From Bradyrhizobium tropiciagri (GTDB lineage Bacteria; Pseudomonadota; Alphaproteobacteria; Rhizobiales; Xanthobacteraceae), in NCBI RefSeq assembly GCF_018130505.1, contig NZ_JAFCKH010000005.1, forward strand, positions 62,001 to 126,000: a stretch of 64,000 nt of DNA, in the 5' to 3' direction. Made by a program: the position numbers and the translations under genes. Under the pieces are notes generated by a model, which was not told where the DNA came from, did not search any database, and saw only the letters and a list, made by a program, of their open reading frames with translations. Shown in pieces: positions 9,188-16,771 of the stretch; position 1 is the stretch's first letter; each line of letters starts with the position of its first letter.

Positions 9188-10324
9188 TCACAAGGCGATC
9201 GCGTTCTTCAGACGCGACGTGGCCTCATAGGCGGGCGATGCCAGCCGCTCTTGCAGCCATGGCCGCGCGGCTCTGCCACTGACCTCGTGCACGCCGTCGA
9301 ACACGGTCATGCCGATCAGATCCGGATGGCCCGACAATGCGTAGACCGATTGCATCTCCGCGAATTTGCGCTCGCGGCCGCAGTCGACCGCGTTCGCCGC
9401 GTCGCGTCTGCCGATCTCGACATGCAATGGACACGGGCAGATCAGGCTCGCCAATTCCCGTCCGACATATTTGGCGCGGCTGTTGCTGAAGTGGATGTAG
9501 GACGCGAGCTCGATGCCGAGATTCTTCGTCAGGATCGGCGATGTCAGGTATGCGGTCTCATCGCGCATATAGCCGGAGACGACGGTCGGCCGCATCCGTC
9601 CGGTTGCGGCCTCCAGATGCAGCGCGAGGAACGCACCCCAGGAGGCGCCGTACACACCGGCATTGAGCCCGGACACGCCGGTCAGCATCCGGCAAACCAA
9701 TTCGCCGGCATCGATCGCCGCGCACGACACATTGTGGGCGGAGACACCGTGCGAGGCCAGCATCGCGGCGATGTTGTTCTGGCTTTCCTGATTTCCGATC
9801 TGGACGATGTAGGGGCACCAGACGACATAGCCGTCCTGGCAGAGCTGCCTGCCGATCGCATTCATGTAGTCCGGATCGCTGTCGGCGAAGCAGCGCTCCG
9901 GTGTCGCCGCCATGCCGTGCGCGAGCAGCATCAATCCCCTGACGCCGCGATCGGGAATGCCGAGGCATCCGCGCACGGGCACGCCGCATTCCAGATCGAA
10001 CTCGACCTTCACGACCGAGAACCCATCGGCGGTGCCGCGCCAGAGCACGCGCATTTCGCTGCCCGTCGGCCGATAGAGACGATGTTGACGGAACAGCGAT
10101 CGCATCTCGCGGCGGATCACCGCCCCCGTCGCCTCCCCGCGCAGCTTTCCGGCTGCGGCGATATCGAAGAAGGAACGGCAGAACGCCTCATAGCCGAGCG
10201 ACGGCAGATCGACATTGGCGCAGGATCCGCGGCAATGGCTCAGTCCCAGCGTGTCGCTGCCGGTGACCGAGGCGGGCCCGACCAGCGTCATCAACAATCC
10301 GGACAGCGCCCTGCGGCTGATCAT
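9188..10324 (-). CDS. Alpha/beta-hydrolase-fold protein
   Basis: A 378-residue protein. The N-terminus has a short basic-hydrophobic stretch that could be a signal peptide. A catalytic core is visible: the oxyanion strand LMLLAHGMAA (residues 131-140), the nucleophile elbow GASWGA with Ser228, and VHEVSG near the C-terminus supplying the histidine. Many cysteines (about 13) are scattered through it, unusual for the family. ATG at 10324 is chosen over an adjacent TTG because GGGAGG lies upstream. It shares a 364-base intergenic region with the divergent LuxR-type gene. The substrate is unknown. Confidence 0.7.
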   Translation of the reverse strand: MISRRALSGLLMTLVGPASVTGSDTLGLSHCRGSCANVDLPSLGYEAFCRSFFDIAAAGKLRGEATGAVIRREMRSLFRQHRLYRPTGSEMRVLWRGTADGFSVVKVEFDLECGVPVRGCLGIPDRGVRGLMLLAHGMAATPERCFADSDPDYMNAIGRQLCQDGYVVWCPYIVQIGNQESQNNIAAMLASHGVSAHNVSCAAIDAGELVCRMLTGVSGLNAGVYGASWGAFLALHLEAATGRMRPTVVSGYMRDETAYLTSPILTKNLGIELASYIHFSNSRAKYVGRELASLICPCPLHVEIGRRDAANAVDCGRERKFAEMQSVYALSGHPDLIGMTVFDGVHEVSGRAARPWLQERLASPAYEATSRLKNAIAL

Positions 10325-10688
10325 CAATCCTCCCTCAAGCCATCTCCATCATCGAACGATCCGCGCCGCTGCAAGCATGCGACGGCAACGGACCGTTCGC
10401 CAGCGCAATTCTCGCTCGATGTGTTTCAGGAGGCTTCCGAATGTTTCGGATCGTCACGACAGCCGCAACGCCTCGACGCGTTACTACTTAAGATTGTAAC
10501 TCTCCGGCGAATGAAGATCGTGAGCCGCACCAAGCAGTCTATCGTTGCTGTGGCTCTCGCCTCTCTTGATGCTGATCGCGCAGCCCCGGAATGTCACGGA
10601 CTCCCGCATCGGCGCGAATTGCTCTAACGGAATATGTCCAGACGCGGCGGGTTTATCCGCAAGACAACAAAAGACTCCGGAACGGCCG
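10325..10688. other. 364-base divergent intergenic region
   Basis: It separates a minus-strand hydrolase from a plus-strand LuxR-type regulator and must hold both promoters. No convincing -35/-10 pair was picked out. It contains a 16-codon open frame (10441-10491) with a strong AGGAGG ahead of its ATG, and a 38-codon frame starting ATG at 10511. Neither resembles a known protein. Confidence 0.4.
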
Positions 10689-11813
10689 ATGACGAATGAG
10701 CTGCACGCGCATCTGATCGAACTGGCCTATGAAGCTGCCGTGGTGCCGGAGCTGTGGCCGAACGTGCTGCATCAGGTCAGCAATATCGCGAGCGCGCGCG
10801 GCATCGTGCTGCTGACGGCGGCGCCGCAGGACATGCGCTGGATCGCTTCTCCCGACATGCACGAGGACACCGTTGCCTATGTCGAGGGCCGCTGGCATGA
10901 GCGCAACGGCCGGCTGCCGCGCCTGCTCGCGGCCAACCATGCCGGCTTCCTGCGCGACATCGACGTGTTCGCTTCACCCGAGGAGGTGCAGCAGGATCTG
11001 CAGATTCGCGAATTCTTCCGCCCGCGCGGGCTCGGTTGGGGCGCCGGCACCGCGATCCCGGTGCCGAGCGGCGAGGTGCTGATCTACAGCGTCGAACGCG
11101 AATACCATCGTGGTCCGATAGAAAAGGAAGCGATCGAGCAGCTCGATGCGCTGCGGCCGCATCTGGCGCGCGCGGCGCTGCTGTCGGCGCGGCTCGGCAT
11201 GGAGCGCGCCAGGGCCGCGACCGAATCGCTGGCGATGCTCGGCCTGCCCGCGGCAGTGCTTCGCCGCGGCGGCCGGCTGATGACCGCCAACACGCTGTTC
11301 GACCGCCTGGTGCCCGACGTGATGCAGGACCGCACCGATCGCCTCACGCTGGCATCGGCGGCGGCCGATCCGCTGTTCGCGCAGGCGCTGGCGGCACTCG
11401 ATCAGGGCTTCATCACCGTGGAGGTGCGCTCGGTGCCGATCGCGGCGCAGGATGATCGTCCGCCGCTAATCGTGCACCTGGTTCCGATCCACGGCGCGGC
11501 GCAGGACCTGTTCGACCGCGCGGCGGCGATCGTGATGGTGACGCCGGTGGTACCGTCCGAGGTGCCGACCGCGGAGGTGCTGCAAGGTCTGTTCGACCTG
11601 ACGCCGGCGGAAGCGCGCGTCGCGCGCGGCATCGGCGAAGGACGAACGATCGAGACGATCGCCGGAGCCTTCGGCATCTCCCGCGAAACCGTGCGCAACC
11701 AGCTCAAGGCAGTGCTGGCGAAGACCGGGCTGAAGCGGCAGGTGGAACTGGCCGGCCTGCTCGCCGGGGCCAAGGTGCCGCCGGGCTCGCCCGCGGACAA
11801 GGACGAGCATTAG
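10689..11813 (+). CDS. LuxR-type helix-turn-helix transcriptional regulator
   Basis: A 374-residue protein. The first 290 residues form an uncharacterised sensor-like region without a membrane segment. The last 70 contain a LuxR/GerE-type DNA-binding domain: LFDLTPAEARVARGIGEG, then IAGAFGISRETVRNQLKAVLAKTGLKRQVEL. The frame runs further upstream, but the ATG at 10689 begins a sensible helix (MTNELHAHLIELAYEAA), so it is chosen; its ribosome site is weak. It is divergent from the hydrolase gene and converges on a beta-lactamase-fold gene. The ligand and targets are unknown. Confidence 0.85.
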   Translation: MTNELHAHLIELAYEAAVVPELWPNVLHQVSNIASARGIVLLTAAPQDMRWIASPDMHEDTVAYVEGRWHERNGRLPRLLAANHAGFLRDIDVFASPEEVQQDLQIREFFRPRGLGWGAGTAIPVPSGEVLIYSVEREYHRGPIEKEAIEQLDALRPHLARAALLSARLGMERARAATESLAMLGLPAAVLRRGGRLMTANTLFDRLVPDVMQDRTDRLTLASAAADPLFAQALAALDQGFITVEVRSVPIAAQDDRPPLIVHLVPIHGAAQDLFDRAAAIVMVTPVVPSEVPTAEVLQGLFDLTPAEARVARGIGEGRTIETIAGAFGISRETVRNQLKAVLAKTGLKRQVELAGLLAGAKVPPGSPADKDEH

Positions 11814-11835
11814 ACTCAGACGATGCCGCAAGCGG

Positions 11836-13098
11836 TCACGCCGCGTTATGCGCCCGGTAGAGCGCGCGCTCGAACGCCCGATAGGCCGCCAGCGCATGGC
11901 CATCGGCAAACGGCAGGATCTGCATCATGATCACGCCGGCGATGCCTGAAGCCGGATCGATCCAGTAATAGGTGTTGAAGAGCCCCGCCCAGGTCAGGCT
12001 GCCGGCCTTGCGTCCGCCTTCGACCGGATCGAGGTTGATCATGTGGCCAAGACTCCAGCGCAACCGGTTGCCGGGGAAGAAATCGACGTCGTTCGAGAGC
12101 GCCGGGTTGGTCGTCTTCATCACGCCCGCCGCGAGGTCGCCGATCTGGTTGTTCGCCATCAGCGCGACCGTGTGCGGCCGCAGGATCGCCGCGCCGCCAA
12201 GGCTGCCGCCGTTGAGCAGCGCTTGCAGCAGGACGAGATAGTCCGGAGCGGTCGAATACAGGCCACCTCCGCCGGAGACCGTCGGTGGTTCCCTCGGCTT
12301 CTCCAGCGGCTGCGGCTCGAGCGTGCCGTCGGAGCGGCGGACATGCAGATGCGCCTCGCGGGCACGCTGCAGCGCGTCGATCGCAAAGCCGGTGTCGTTC
12401 ATGCCGAGCGGGCGCAGGATGTGATCGCGGAAATAGCGGTCGAGCGGCAGCCCGCTTGCGATCGCGATCAGCCGGCCGACGCGGTCGAGGCTGCCGCCAT
12501 AGGACCAGCGGCGGTCGGGATCGAACATCAGCGCGCCGCGCGGCAGCGCCGGATCGGATCGCGCCGCTCGCGCATAGCGGACGGCGTCGGCATCCCACAG
12601 CGGATAGCTGAGGCCCGACGTATGCGAGAGCAGATGGCGCAGCGTGATCGGTCGCCGCGGGGGCCGCAGCTGCGGGATGCCCTTGGCGTCGAATCCGGTG
12701 AGCACAGGGAGTGCCGCCAGCGTCGGATCGACATTGGCCGCCGGTTCGTCCAGCTTCAGCCTGCCCTGCTCGACCAACTGCAGCGCCGCGACCGAGGTCA
12801 CGAGCTTGGCCATGGAGGCGATGCGAAACACGGTGTCTGTGGTCATCTTCGCAGGCCCGCCATGGTCGCGGACGCCGAACGCACCCTGATAGATCGTGGC
12901 CCTGGCGTTCGCCGCCATGGCGACGATGCCGGGTACCCTTCCGCTGTCGACCACGGCGCGCAGGGCCGCATCGATGTCCGGGCCCGGCCGCGCGGCAGGG
13001 AGCGGTGTTGCGGCTCCCGGCAACGGATCGGACATCGTGCCCACCGCGGCCATCGCCGCCGTGCCCAGCACCACATCGCGCCGACTGAACCTCACCAT
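11836..13098 (-). CDS. Serine hydrolase, class C beta-lactamase / esterase fold, Tat-exported
   Basis: A 420-residue secreted protein. The N-terminus SRRDVVLG plus a hydrophobic stretch and AxA-like site is a twin-arginine signal. The catalytic SxxK is SMAK (Ser95, Lys98), followed by LRHLLSHTSGLSYP and the second motif in WSYGGS, where family members usually have Tyr-x-Asn or Tyr-Ser-Asn. These proteins are often esterases or D-amino peptidases rather than true lactamases. GAGGGAG lies upstream of the ATG at a rather long spacing. It converges with the LuxR-type gene, with 22 bases between stop codons. Confidence 0.88.
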   Translation of the reverse strand: MVRFSRRDVVLGTAAMAAVGTMSDPLPGAATPLPAARPGPDIDAALRAVVDSGRVPGIVAMAANARATIYQGAFGVRDHGGPAKMTTDTVFRIASMAKLVTSVAALQLVEQGRLKLDEPAANVDPTLAALPVLTGFDAKGIPQLRPPRRPITLRHLLSHTSGLSYPLWDADAVRYARAARSDPALPRGALMFDPDRRWSYGGSLDRVGRLIAIASGLPLDRYFRDHILRPLGMNDTGFAIDALQRAREAHLHVRRSDGTLEPQPLEKPREPPTVSGGGGLYSTAPDYLVLLQALLNGGSLGGAAILRPHTVALMANNQIGDLAAGVMKTTNPALSNDVDFFPGNRLRWSLGHMINLDPVEGGRKAGSLTWAGLFNTYYWIDPASGIAGVIMMQILPFADGHALAAYRAFERALYRAHNAA

Positions 13099-13275
13099 TC
13101 CGCAAGGCCGCTCCCTCTGGCTCGACGGTTATGCCGGAGCCCGCTGCCCGGCACAATCGCGGATCGGCAGACGATCCGCATGTTCAAACCGCGCCGGTTG
13201 CGCTAGTGATAACCCCCTTTTCCCGGTTCCGTGCGCCCGCGCGGCGCACAACCCCGTCAACGAGTGCACCTAATA

Positions 13276-13578
13276 ATGGCCGAAGCCGATCTCGACGCCG
13301 TCATCCGGCAAACCGCAAAAGCCCAGACCAAGGCCGTGATGGCAGCGGCGAAGAAGCGCCAGGCCGTCTGGGCGGCGCGCGCCGCCAAGGCCAAGGACAA
13401 GGAAGCCAAGGCGCGCTTCCGCTTCCTCGCCAAGTGCACCATGGAAAACGCCGGCGCGACCGCCAAGCGGTTGCAGAACTCGGCCGAGAACGCCGCCGAT
13501 GCCTATGCCCGTGCGATGAAGAAGGCGATGGAAGAGCCGCCGCCGGCGAAGGCCGCGAAGAAGAAAGCCGACGGCTAG
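13276..13578 (+). CDS. Small Ala/Lys-rich hypothetical protein
   Basis: A 100-residue, strongly basic, alanine-rich and probably all-helical protein with many Ala-Lys dipeptides and a Lys-rich C-terminus (AAKKKADG). Composition resembles small nucleoid-associated or histone H1-like proteins, but no diagnostic motif is present. No good ribosome site precedes the ATG; the frame also extends upstream to 13231. It lies 14 bases before the GST gene and may share its transcript. The plain alternative is a coding-like frame with little function. Confidence 0.5.
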   Translation: MAEADLDAVIRQTAKAQTKAVMAAAKKRQAVWAARAAKAKDKEAKARFRFLAKCTMENAGATAKRLQNSAENAADAYARAMKKAMEEPPPAKAAKKKADG

Positions 13579-13592
13579 CAAGGGAGCCTTGC

Positions 13593-14234
13593 ATGCTCAC
13601 CGTCCACCATCTCGGCAAGTCGCAATCGGAACGGATCGTCTGGCTCTGCGAGGAACTCGGGATTCCCTACGAGCTGAAGTGCTACACGCGCGATGCCGTG
13701 ACGGTGCTCGCGCCGGCCGATTACAAGGCGCTGCACGAGATCGGGGCCGCGCCCGTCATCACGGACGGCGAGCTGACGCTGGCGGAGTCCGGCGCCGTCG
13801 TCGACTACATCATCGCCCGATACGGCGACGGACGGCTGGCGCTGACGTCAGGTCATCCCGACTTCGCGCATTATCTGTACTGGTTTCACTTCGCCAACGG
13901 CACGCTGCAGGCCCAGCTGGGCCGCAACATGATCCTGAACCGGCTCAACCTTCCCGCCGACAATCCGATGCTGCTGGCGACAAAGGCGCGGGTGGACCGT
14001 TCGTTCGACCTCATCGACGCGAGGGTGCGCGCGAGCAGATATCTGGCGGGCGACGAATTCACCGCGGCCGATATCATGACCGGCTTCTCGCTGACGACGA
14101 TGCGCTACTTCATGCCCTACGATCTCGACCGCTGTCCCAACATCAGGGATTATCTCGGCCGCATTGCCGCGCGCCCGGCTTACCGTCGCGCCATGGAGAA
14201 GGGCGACCCCGGCATGGCGCTGCTGTTGACGTGA
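13593..14234 (+). CDS. Glutathione S-transferase family protein
   Basis: A 213-residue two-domain GST. The N-terminal thioredoxin-fold half starts LTVHHLGKSQSERIVWLCEEL and contains the glutathione-contact segment GAAPVITDGELTLAESGAVVDYI. The helical C-terminal half ends with the N-capping motif FTAADIMTGFSL. AAGGGAG sits five to eleven bases before the ATG. It is closely followed, seven bases on, by the DUF1697 gene in the same direction, so the two are probably cotranscribed. The electrophile substrate is not known. Confidence 0.92.
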   Translation: MLTVHHLGKSQSERIVWLCEELGIPYELKCYTRDAVTVLAPADYKALHEIGAAPVITDGELTLAESGAVVDYIIARYGDGRLALTSGHPDFAHYLYWFHFANGTLQAQLGRNMILNRLNLPADNPMLLATKARVDRSFDLIDARVRASRYLAGDEFTAADIMTGFSLTTMRYFMPYDLDRCPNIRDYLGRIAARPAYRRAMEKGDPGMALLLT

Positions 14235-14241
14235 GGCGCTG

Positions 14242-14754
14242 ATGCCGCGCTATGTCGCCCTGCTGCGCGCGGTCAATGTCGGCGGCACCGGCAAGCTGCC
14301 GATGACCGAGCTGAAGGCGATGTGCGTCGACGAAGGGTTTGGCGACGTGCAGACCTACATCGCCAGTGGCAATGTCGTGTTCTCCTCGAAGCTCGGCGCG
14401 GCGAAGGTCAAGGCGGCGCTGGAGAAGCGGCTGCAGGCCTATGCCGGCAAGCCGGTCGGCGTTCTGGTCCGTAGCGCGGACGAGATCGCCACGGTGCTGA
14501 AGGCCAACCCATTTCCGAACGAGCCGCGGAATTACACGGTCGCGATCTTCCTGGACGAGCCGCCGCCGAAGGATGCGTTGAAGGAGATCAAGGGCCAGCA
14601 GGACGAGCAAATCCGGCTCGGCAAGCGCGAAATCTATGTCGCCTATGGCAGCGGCATGGGCCGCTCCAAGCTGAAGATCCCCGCCGCCGCCAAAGGCACC
14701 GCGCGTAACATCAACACGATTGCCAAGCTCGCGGAGATGGCGGCGGAGGACTAG
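14242..14754 (+). CDS. DUF1697-domain protein
   Basis: A 170-residue protein covering one complete DUF1697 domain. Family features are the N-terminal RYVALLRAVNVGG, the central YIASGNVVFSS and the C-terminal YGSGMGRSKLKIP. No catalytic activity has been settled for this widespread domain. It starts seven bases after the GST stop codon, suggesting cotranscription, and is followed by a dispersed palindrome that could end the transcript. Confidence 0.9.
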   Translation: MPRYVALLRAVNVGGTGKLPMTELKAMCVDEGFGDVQTYIASGNVVFSSKLGAAKVKAALEKRLQAYAGKPVGVLVRSADEIATVLKANPFPNEPRNYTVAIFLDEPPPKDALKEIKGQQDEQIRLGKREIYVAYGSGMGRSKLKIPAAAKGTARNINTIAKLAEMAAED

Positions 14755-14765
14755 CGCTCCTGCTA

Positions 14766-14871
14766 GTCCCGTCATCCTGAGGAGCGCGCAGCGCGTCTCG
14801 AAGGATGCACGGCCCGGCTGTTGGCCGTCGACCCTTCGAGACGCGCTGTGCGCTCCTCAGGGTGACGGGAC
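14766..14871. repeat. Dispersed 106-bp palindromic element (family A), copy 1
   Basis: The element opens GTCCCGTCATCCTGAGGAGC and closes with the inverse GCTCCTCAGGGTGACGGGAC. Inside, GCGCGTCTCGAAGGATGCA pairs with the second arm around a GGCCCGGCTGTTGGCC core. A second copy is at 57146-57253. It lies between the convergent DUF1697 and threonine dehydratase genes. Confidence 0.9.
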
Positions 14872-14911
14872 TGCTGCTTTGCACCGTCGGATTGACGTGG
14901 CCCTCGCCCGC

Positions 14912-16165
14912 TCAGCTCTCTCGCACGGCAAACCCCTCCGCACCCAGCCTGGCCATCACGTCCTCCAGATGCTCCCGATCACGAGTCTCGATCACGAGCT
15001 CGAGCAGCGTCGCCTTGGCCGGCAGGTCGGAGAAGGTGCGCTGGTGCGAGACCTCGATGATGTTGGCGCCGGCGGCGGCCAGCAGGTTGCAGACTGCGGC
15101 GAGCTGACCGGGACGGTCGACGATGTCGAGCGCGAGCTGAGTCAGCCGGCCCTCGCGCGCCAGCTCGCGGGTCAGGACCGAAGCGATCAGCCGGGTGTCG
15201 ATGTTGCCGCCGGTCAGTACCAGACCGACGTTGCGGCCGGCGAAGCGTTCGGGCGCCGAAAGCACCGCGGCAAGGCCGGCGGCGCCGGCGCCCTCGACCA
15301 CCGTCTTCTCGATCGAGATCAGGGTGGACACCGCGCGCTCGATCTGGTCCTCGCTCACAAGCAAGATATCGTCGACCAGGTCGCGGACGATCCTGCTGGT
15401 GATCTGCCCGGGCGCCTTGACCGCGATGCCTTCGGCAAGCGTATCGCCGCGCATCGGCAGCTGCTCGCCTTTGACGGCATTGTACATCGACGGATAGAGC
15501 TGCGCCTGCACGCCGATAACCTGCACCGATGGTTTCAAGGCCTTCGCCGCGGTCGCGATGCCGGAGATCAGCCCGCCGCCGCCGATCGGCACCACCAGGA
15601 TATCGAGCTCCGGCACCGCCTCGAGCATTTCGAGCCCGATCGTGCCCTGGCCGGCAATGATCAGCGGATCGTCATAGGGATGGATCTGGATCAGGCCCTC
15701 GGAGGCGGCGTGCGACGTCACGAAGGCGGCGCATTCCTCCAGCGTCTGCCCGATGATGATCACCTCGGCGCCGTGCCGCCGCGTGTTCTCGATCTTCACC
15801 ATCGGCGTGCCGATCGGCATCACGATGGTGGCGGGAATGCCGAGCCGTTTGGCGTGGTACGCCACGCCCTGGGCGTGGTTGCCGGCCGACATCGCGATCA
15901 CGCCGCGCTTGCGCTCGTCTGGTGACAGCGCCTGCAGGCGGTTCAGCGCGCCGCGCTCCTTGAAGGTGGCGGTGAACTGCAGGTTCTCGAATTTGAGGAA
16001 CAGGCGGCAGCCGCAGATCTCGCCGAGCGTGCGGCTCTCATTGCACGCCGTCACCATGACCTGGTCGCGGATCACGGCCGCGGCGCGGCGCACGTCGGCA
16101 AGGGTCACGTCGGCAAGCGTCACGTCGGCACGCGTCACGGCGGGAGTATCGGAATGTTGCGGCAT
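14912..16165 (-). CDS. ilvA: Threonine ammonia-lyase (threonine dehydratase), PLP-dependent
   Basis: A 417-residue enzyme that deaminates threonine to 2-oxobutyrate, the first committed step to isoleucine, or acts catabolically. The PLP-binding lysine is Lys69 in FTATFKERGA. The phosphate loop GGGGLISGIATA and the strand MSAGNHAQGVAYHAKRLG follow. The last 80 residues form an ACT regulatory domain (LALDIVDRPGQLAAVCNLLAAAGANIIEVSHQR). One ACT domain and this length fit the shorter IlvA/TdcB type. The N-terminus carries three tandem five-residue repeats (residues 11-25). No isoleucine genes are adjacent. Confidence 0.93.
   Translation of the reverse strand: MPQHSDTPAVTRADVTLADVTLADVRRAAAVIRDQVMVTACNESRTLGEICGCRLFLKFENLQFTATFKERGALNRLQALSPDERKRGVIAMSAGNHAQGVAYHAKRLGIPATIVMPIGTPMVKIENTRRHGAEVIIIGQTLEECAAFVTSHAASEGLIQIHPYDDPLIIAGQGTIGLEMLEAVPELDILVVPIGGGGLISGIATAAKALKPSVQVIGVQAQLYPSMYNAVKGEQLPMRGDTLAEGIAVKAPGQITSRIVRDLVDDILLVSEDQIERAVSTLISIEKTVVEGAGAAGLAAVLSAPERFAGRNVGLVLTGGNIDTRLIASVLTRELAREGRLTQLALDIVDRPGQLAAVCNLLAAAGANIIEVSHQRTFSDLPAKATLLELVIETRDREHLEDVMARLGAEGFAVRES
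16091..16135. repeat. Three tandem 15-bp units inside the ilvA 5' end
   Basis: Units starting CACGTCGGCA occur at 16091, 16106 and 16121, differing at one or two bases. On the coding (minus) strand they translate as TRADV-TLADV-TLADV. Being in frame, gain or loss of a unit would not break the gene. Confidence 0.9.
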
Positions 16166-16232
16166 CGGGCTTCGCTTTAAACCGTTTCGGAACCCGGAAG
16201 CCTAGCGGGTTTTCACACCGAAAACGACCGTG

Positions 16233-16382
16233 TTACCGCGCGGTCAACGCCGCTTGCTCCGGCTTCACCGGCTTGGCCAACTCGACCTCGTCGCATTTGG
16301 GACACAGCAGCGCGGTGCGGAAATGCTTGTCGAGCGCAATGGTTCGCGTGCTGCCGCACCGGCAGCGCATCGGCTTGTCCAT
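16233..16382 (-). CDS. 49-residue zinc-ribbon-like small protein
   Basis: The frame runs from ATG at 16382 to TAA at 16233. It encodes MDKPMRCRCGS..., with a CRC pair (Cys7, Cys9) and a CPKC pair (Cys27, Cys30) about 18 residues apart. That spacing suits binding one zinc ion. The rest is basic and hydrophilic. No strong ribosome site is visible, which lowers confidence, but the two cysteine pairs are hard to explain by chance. It stands alone between ilvA and another tiny gene on the same strand. Confidence 0.6.
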   Translation of the reverse strand: MDKPMRCRCGSTRTIALDKHFRTALLCPKCDEVELAKPVKPEQAALTAR

Positions 16383-16502
16383 GAGGTGGGTCCGGGTTCG
16401 GGATGCCAAGGAAGCGTGCGCTTAGCTAGCCCGGTCCGGTTAACCTAATGTGACTTGTGGCGGAAAGATTGTCGCAGCGGGCGGGCGCGATGCGATCAAG
16501 CC

Positions 16503-16658
16503 CTAGAAGAAGCCCGGGCTGAGATCGAGGCCGTAGGATGCCCTGAGCACCGCGACGAACAGAGCCGCGGAAATCAACAGCAACAAATGGCGGGCGATGG
16601 TGCTGCGAAGCGAATTGGCGGGAAATGCGCGCGCAATCGATTGAGCGAGAGTAGTCAT
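16503..16658 (-). CDS. 51-residue single-pass membrane protein of unknown function
   Basis: ATG at 16658 to TAG at 16503. A near-consensus GGAGG lies six to seven bases before the ATG, the best evidence that it is translated. The first 24 residues are mildly basic; residues 25-41 (LLLLISAALFVAVLRAS) form one membrane helix, and the C-terminus ends PGFF. No family was recognised. The radical SAM cluster ends 113 bases away on the same strand, with a hairpin between. Confidence 0.65.
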   Translation of the reverse strand: MTTLAQSIARAFPANSLRSTIARHLLLLISAALFVAVLRASYGLDLSPGFF

Positions 16659-16732
16659 TTGCGACCTCCATCGGCCTGCCCTGAAGGTAGGTCGCGCGCG
16701 GTGCGGCGAGGTTCAACACCCCTAGAGGCTAC

Positions 16733-16757
16733 TGCGCAGCGGGACGCCCGCTGCGCA
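16733..16757 (-). terminator. Hairpin after the radical SAM cluster, possible terminator
   Basis: TGCGCAGCGGG and its perfect inverse CCCGCTGCGCA flank a 3-base loop, starting 15 bases beyond the radical SAM stop codon. No T-run follows on the minus strand, so it may be an mRNA-stabilising hairpin or a Rho-assisted end rather than a classic terminator. Confidence 0.5.
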
Positions 16758-16771
16758 CCACTCAGCGCGTG

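Noticed and set aside
12043-13206. 387-codon plus-strand frame opposite the beta-lactamase-fold gene
   Set aside because: The SxxK-containing gene on the minus strand explains the region.
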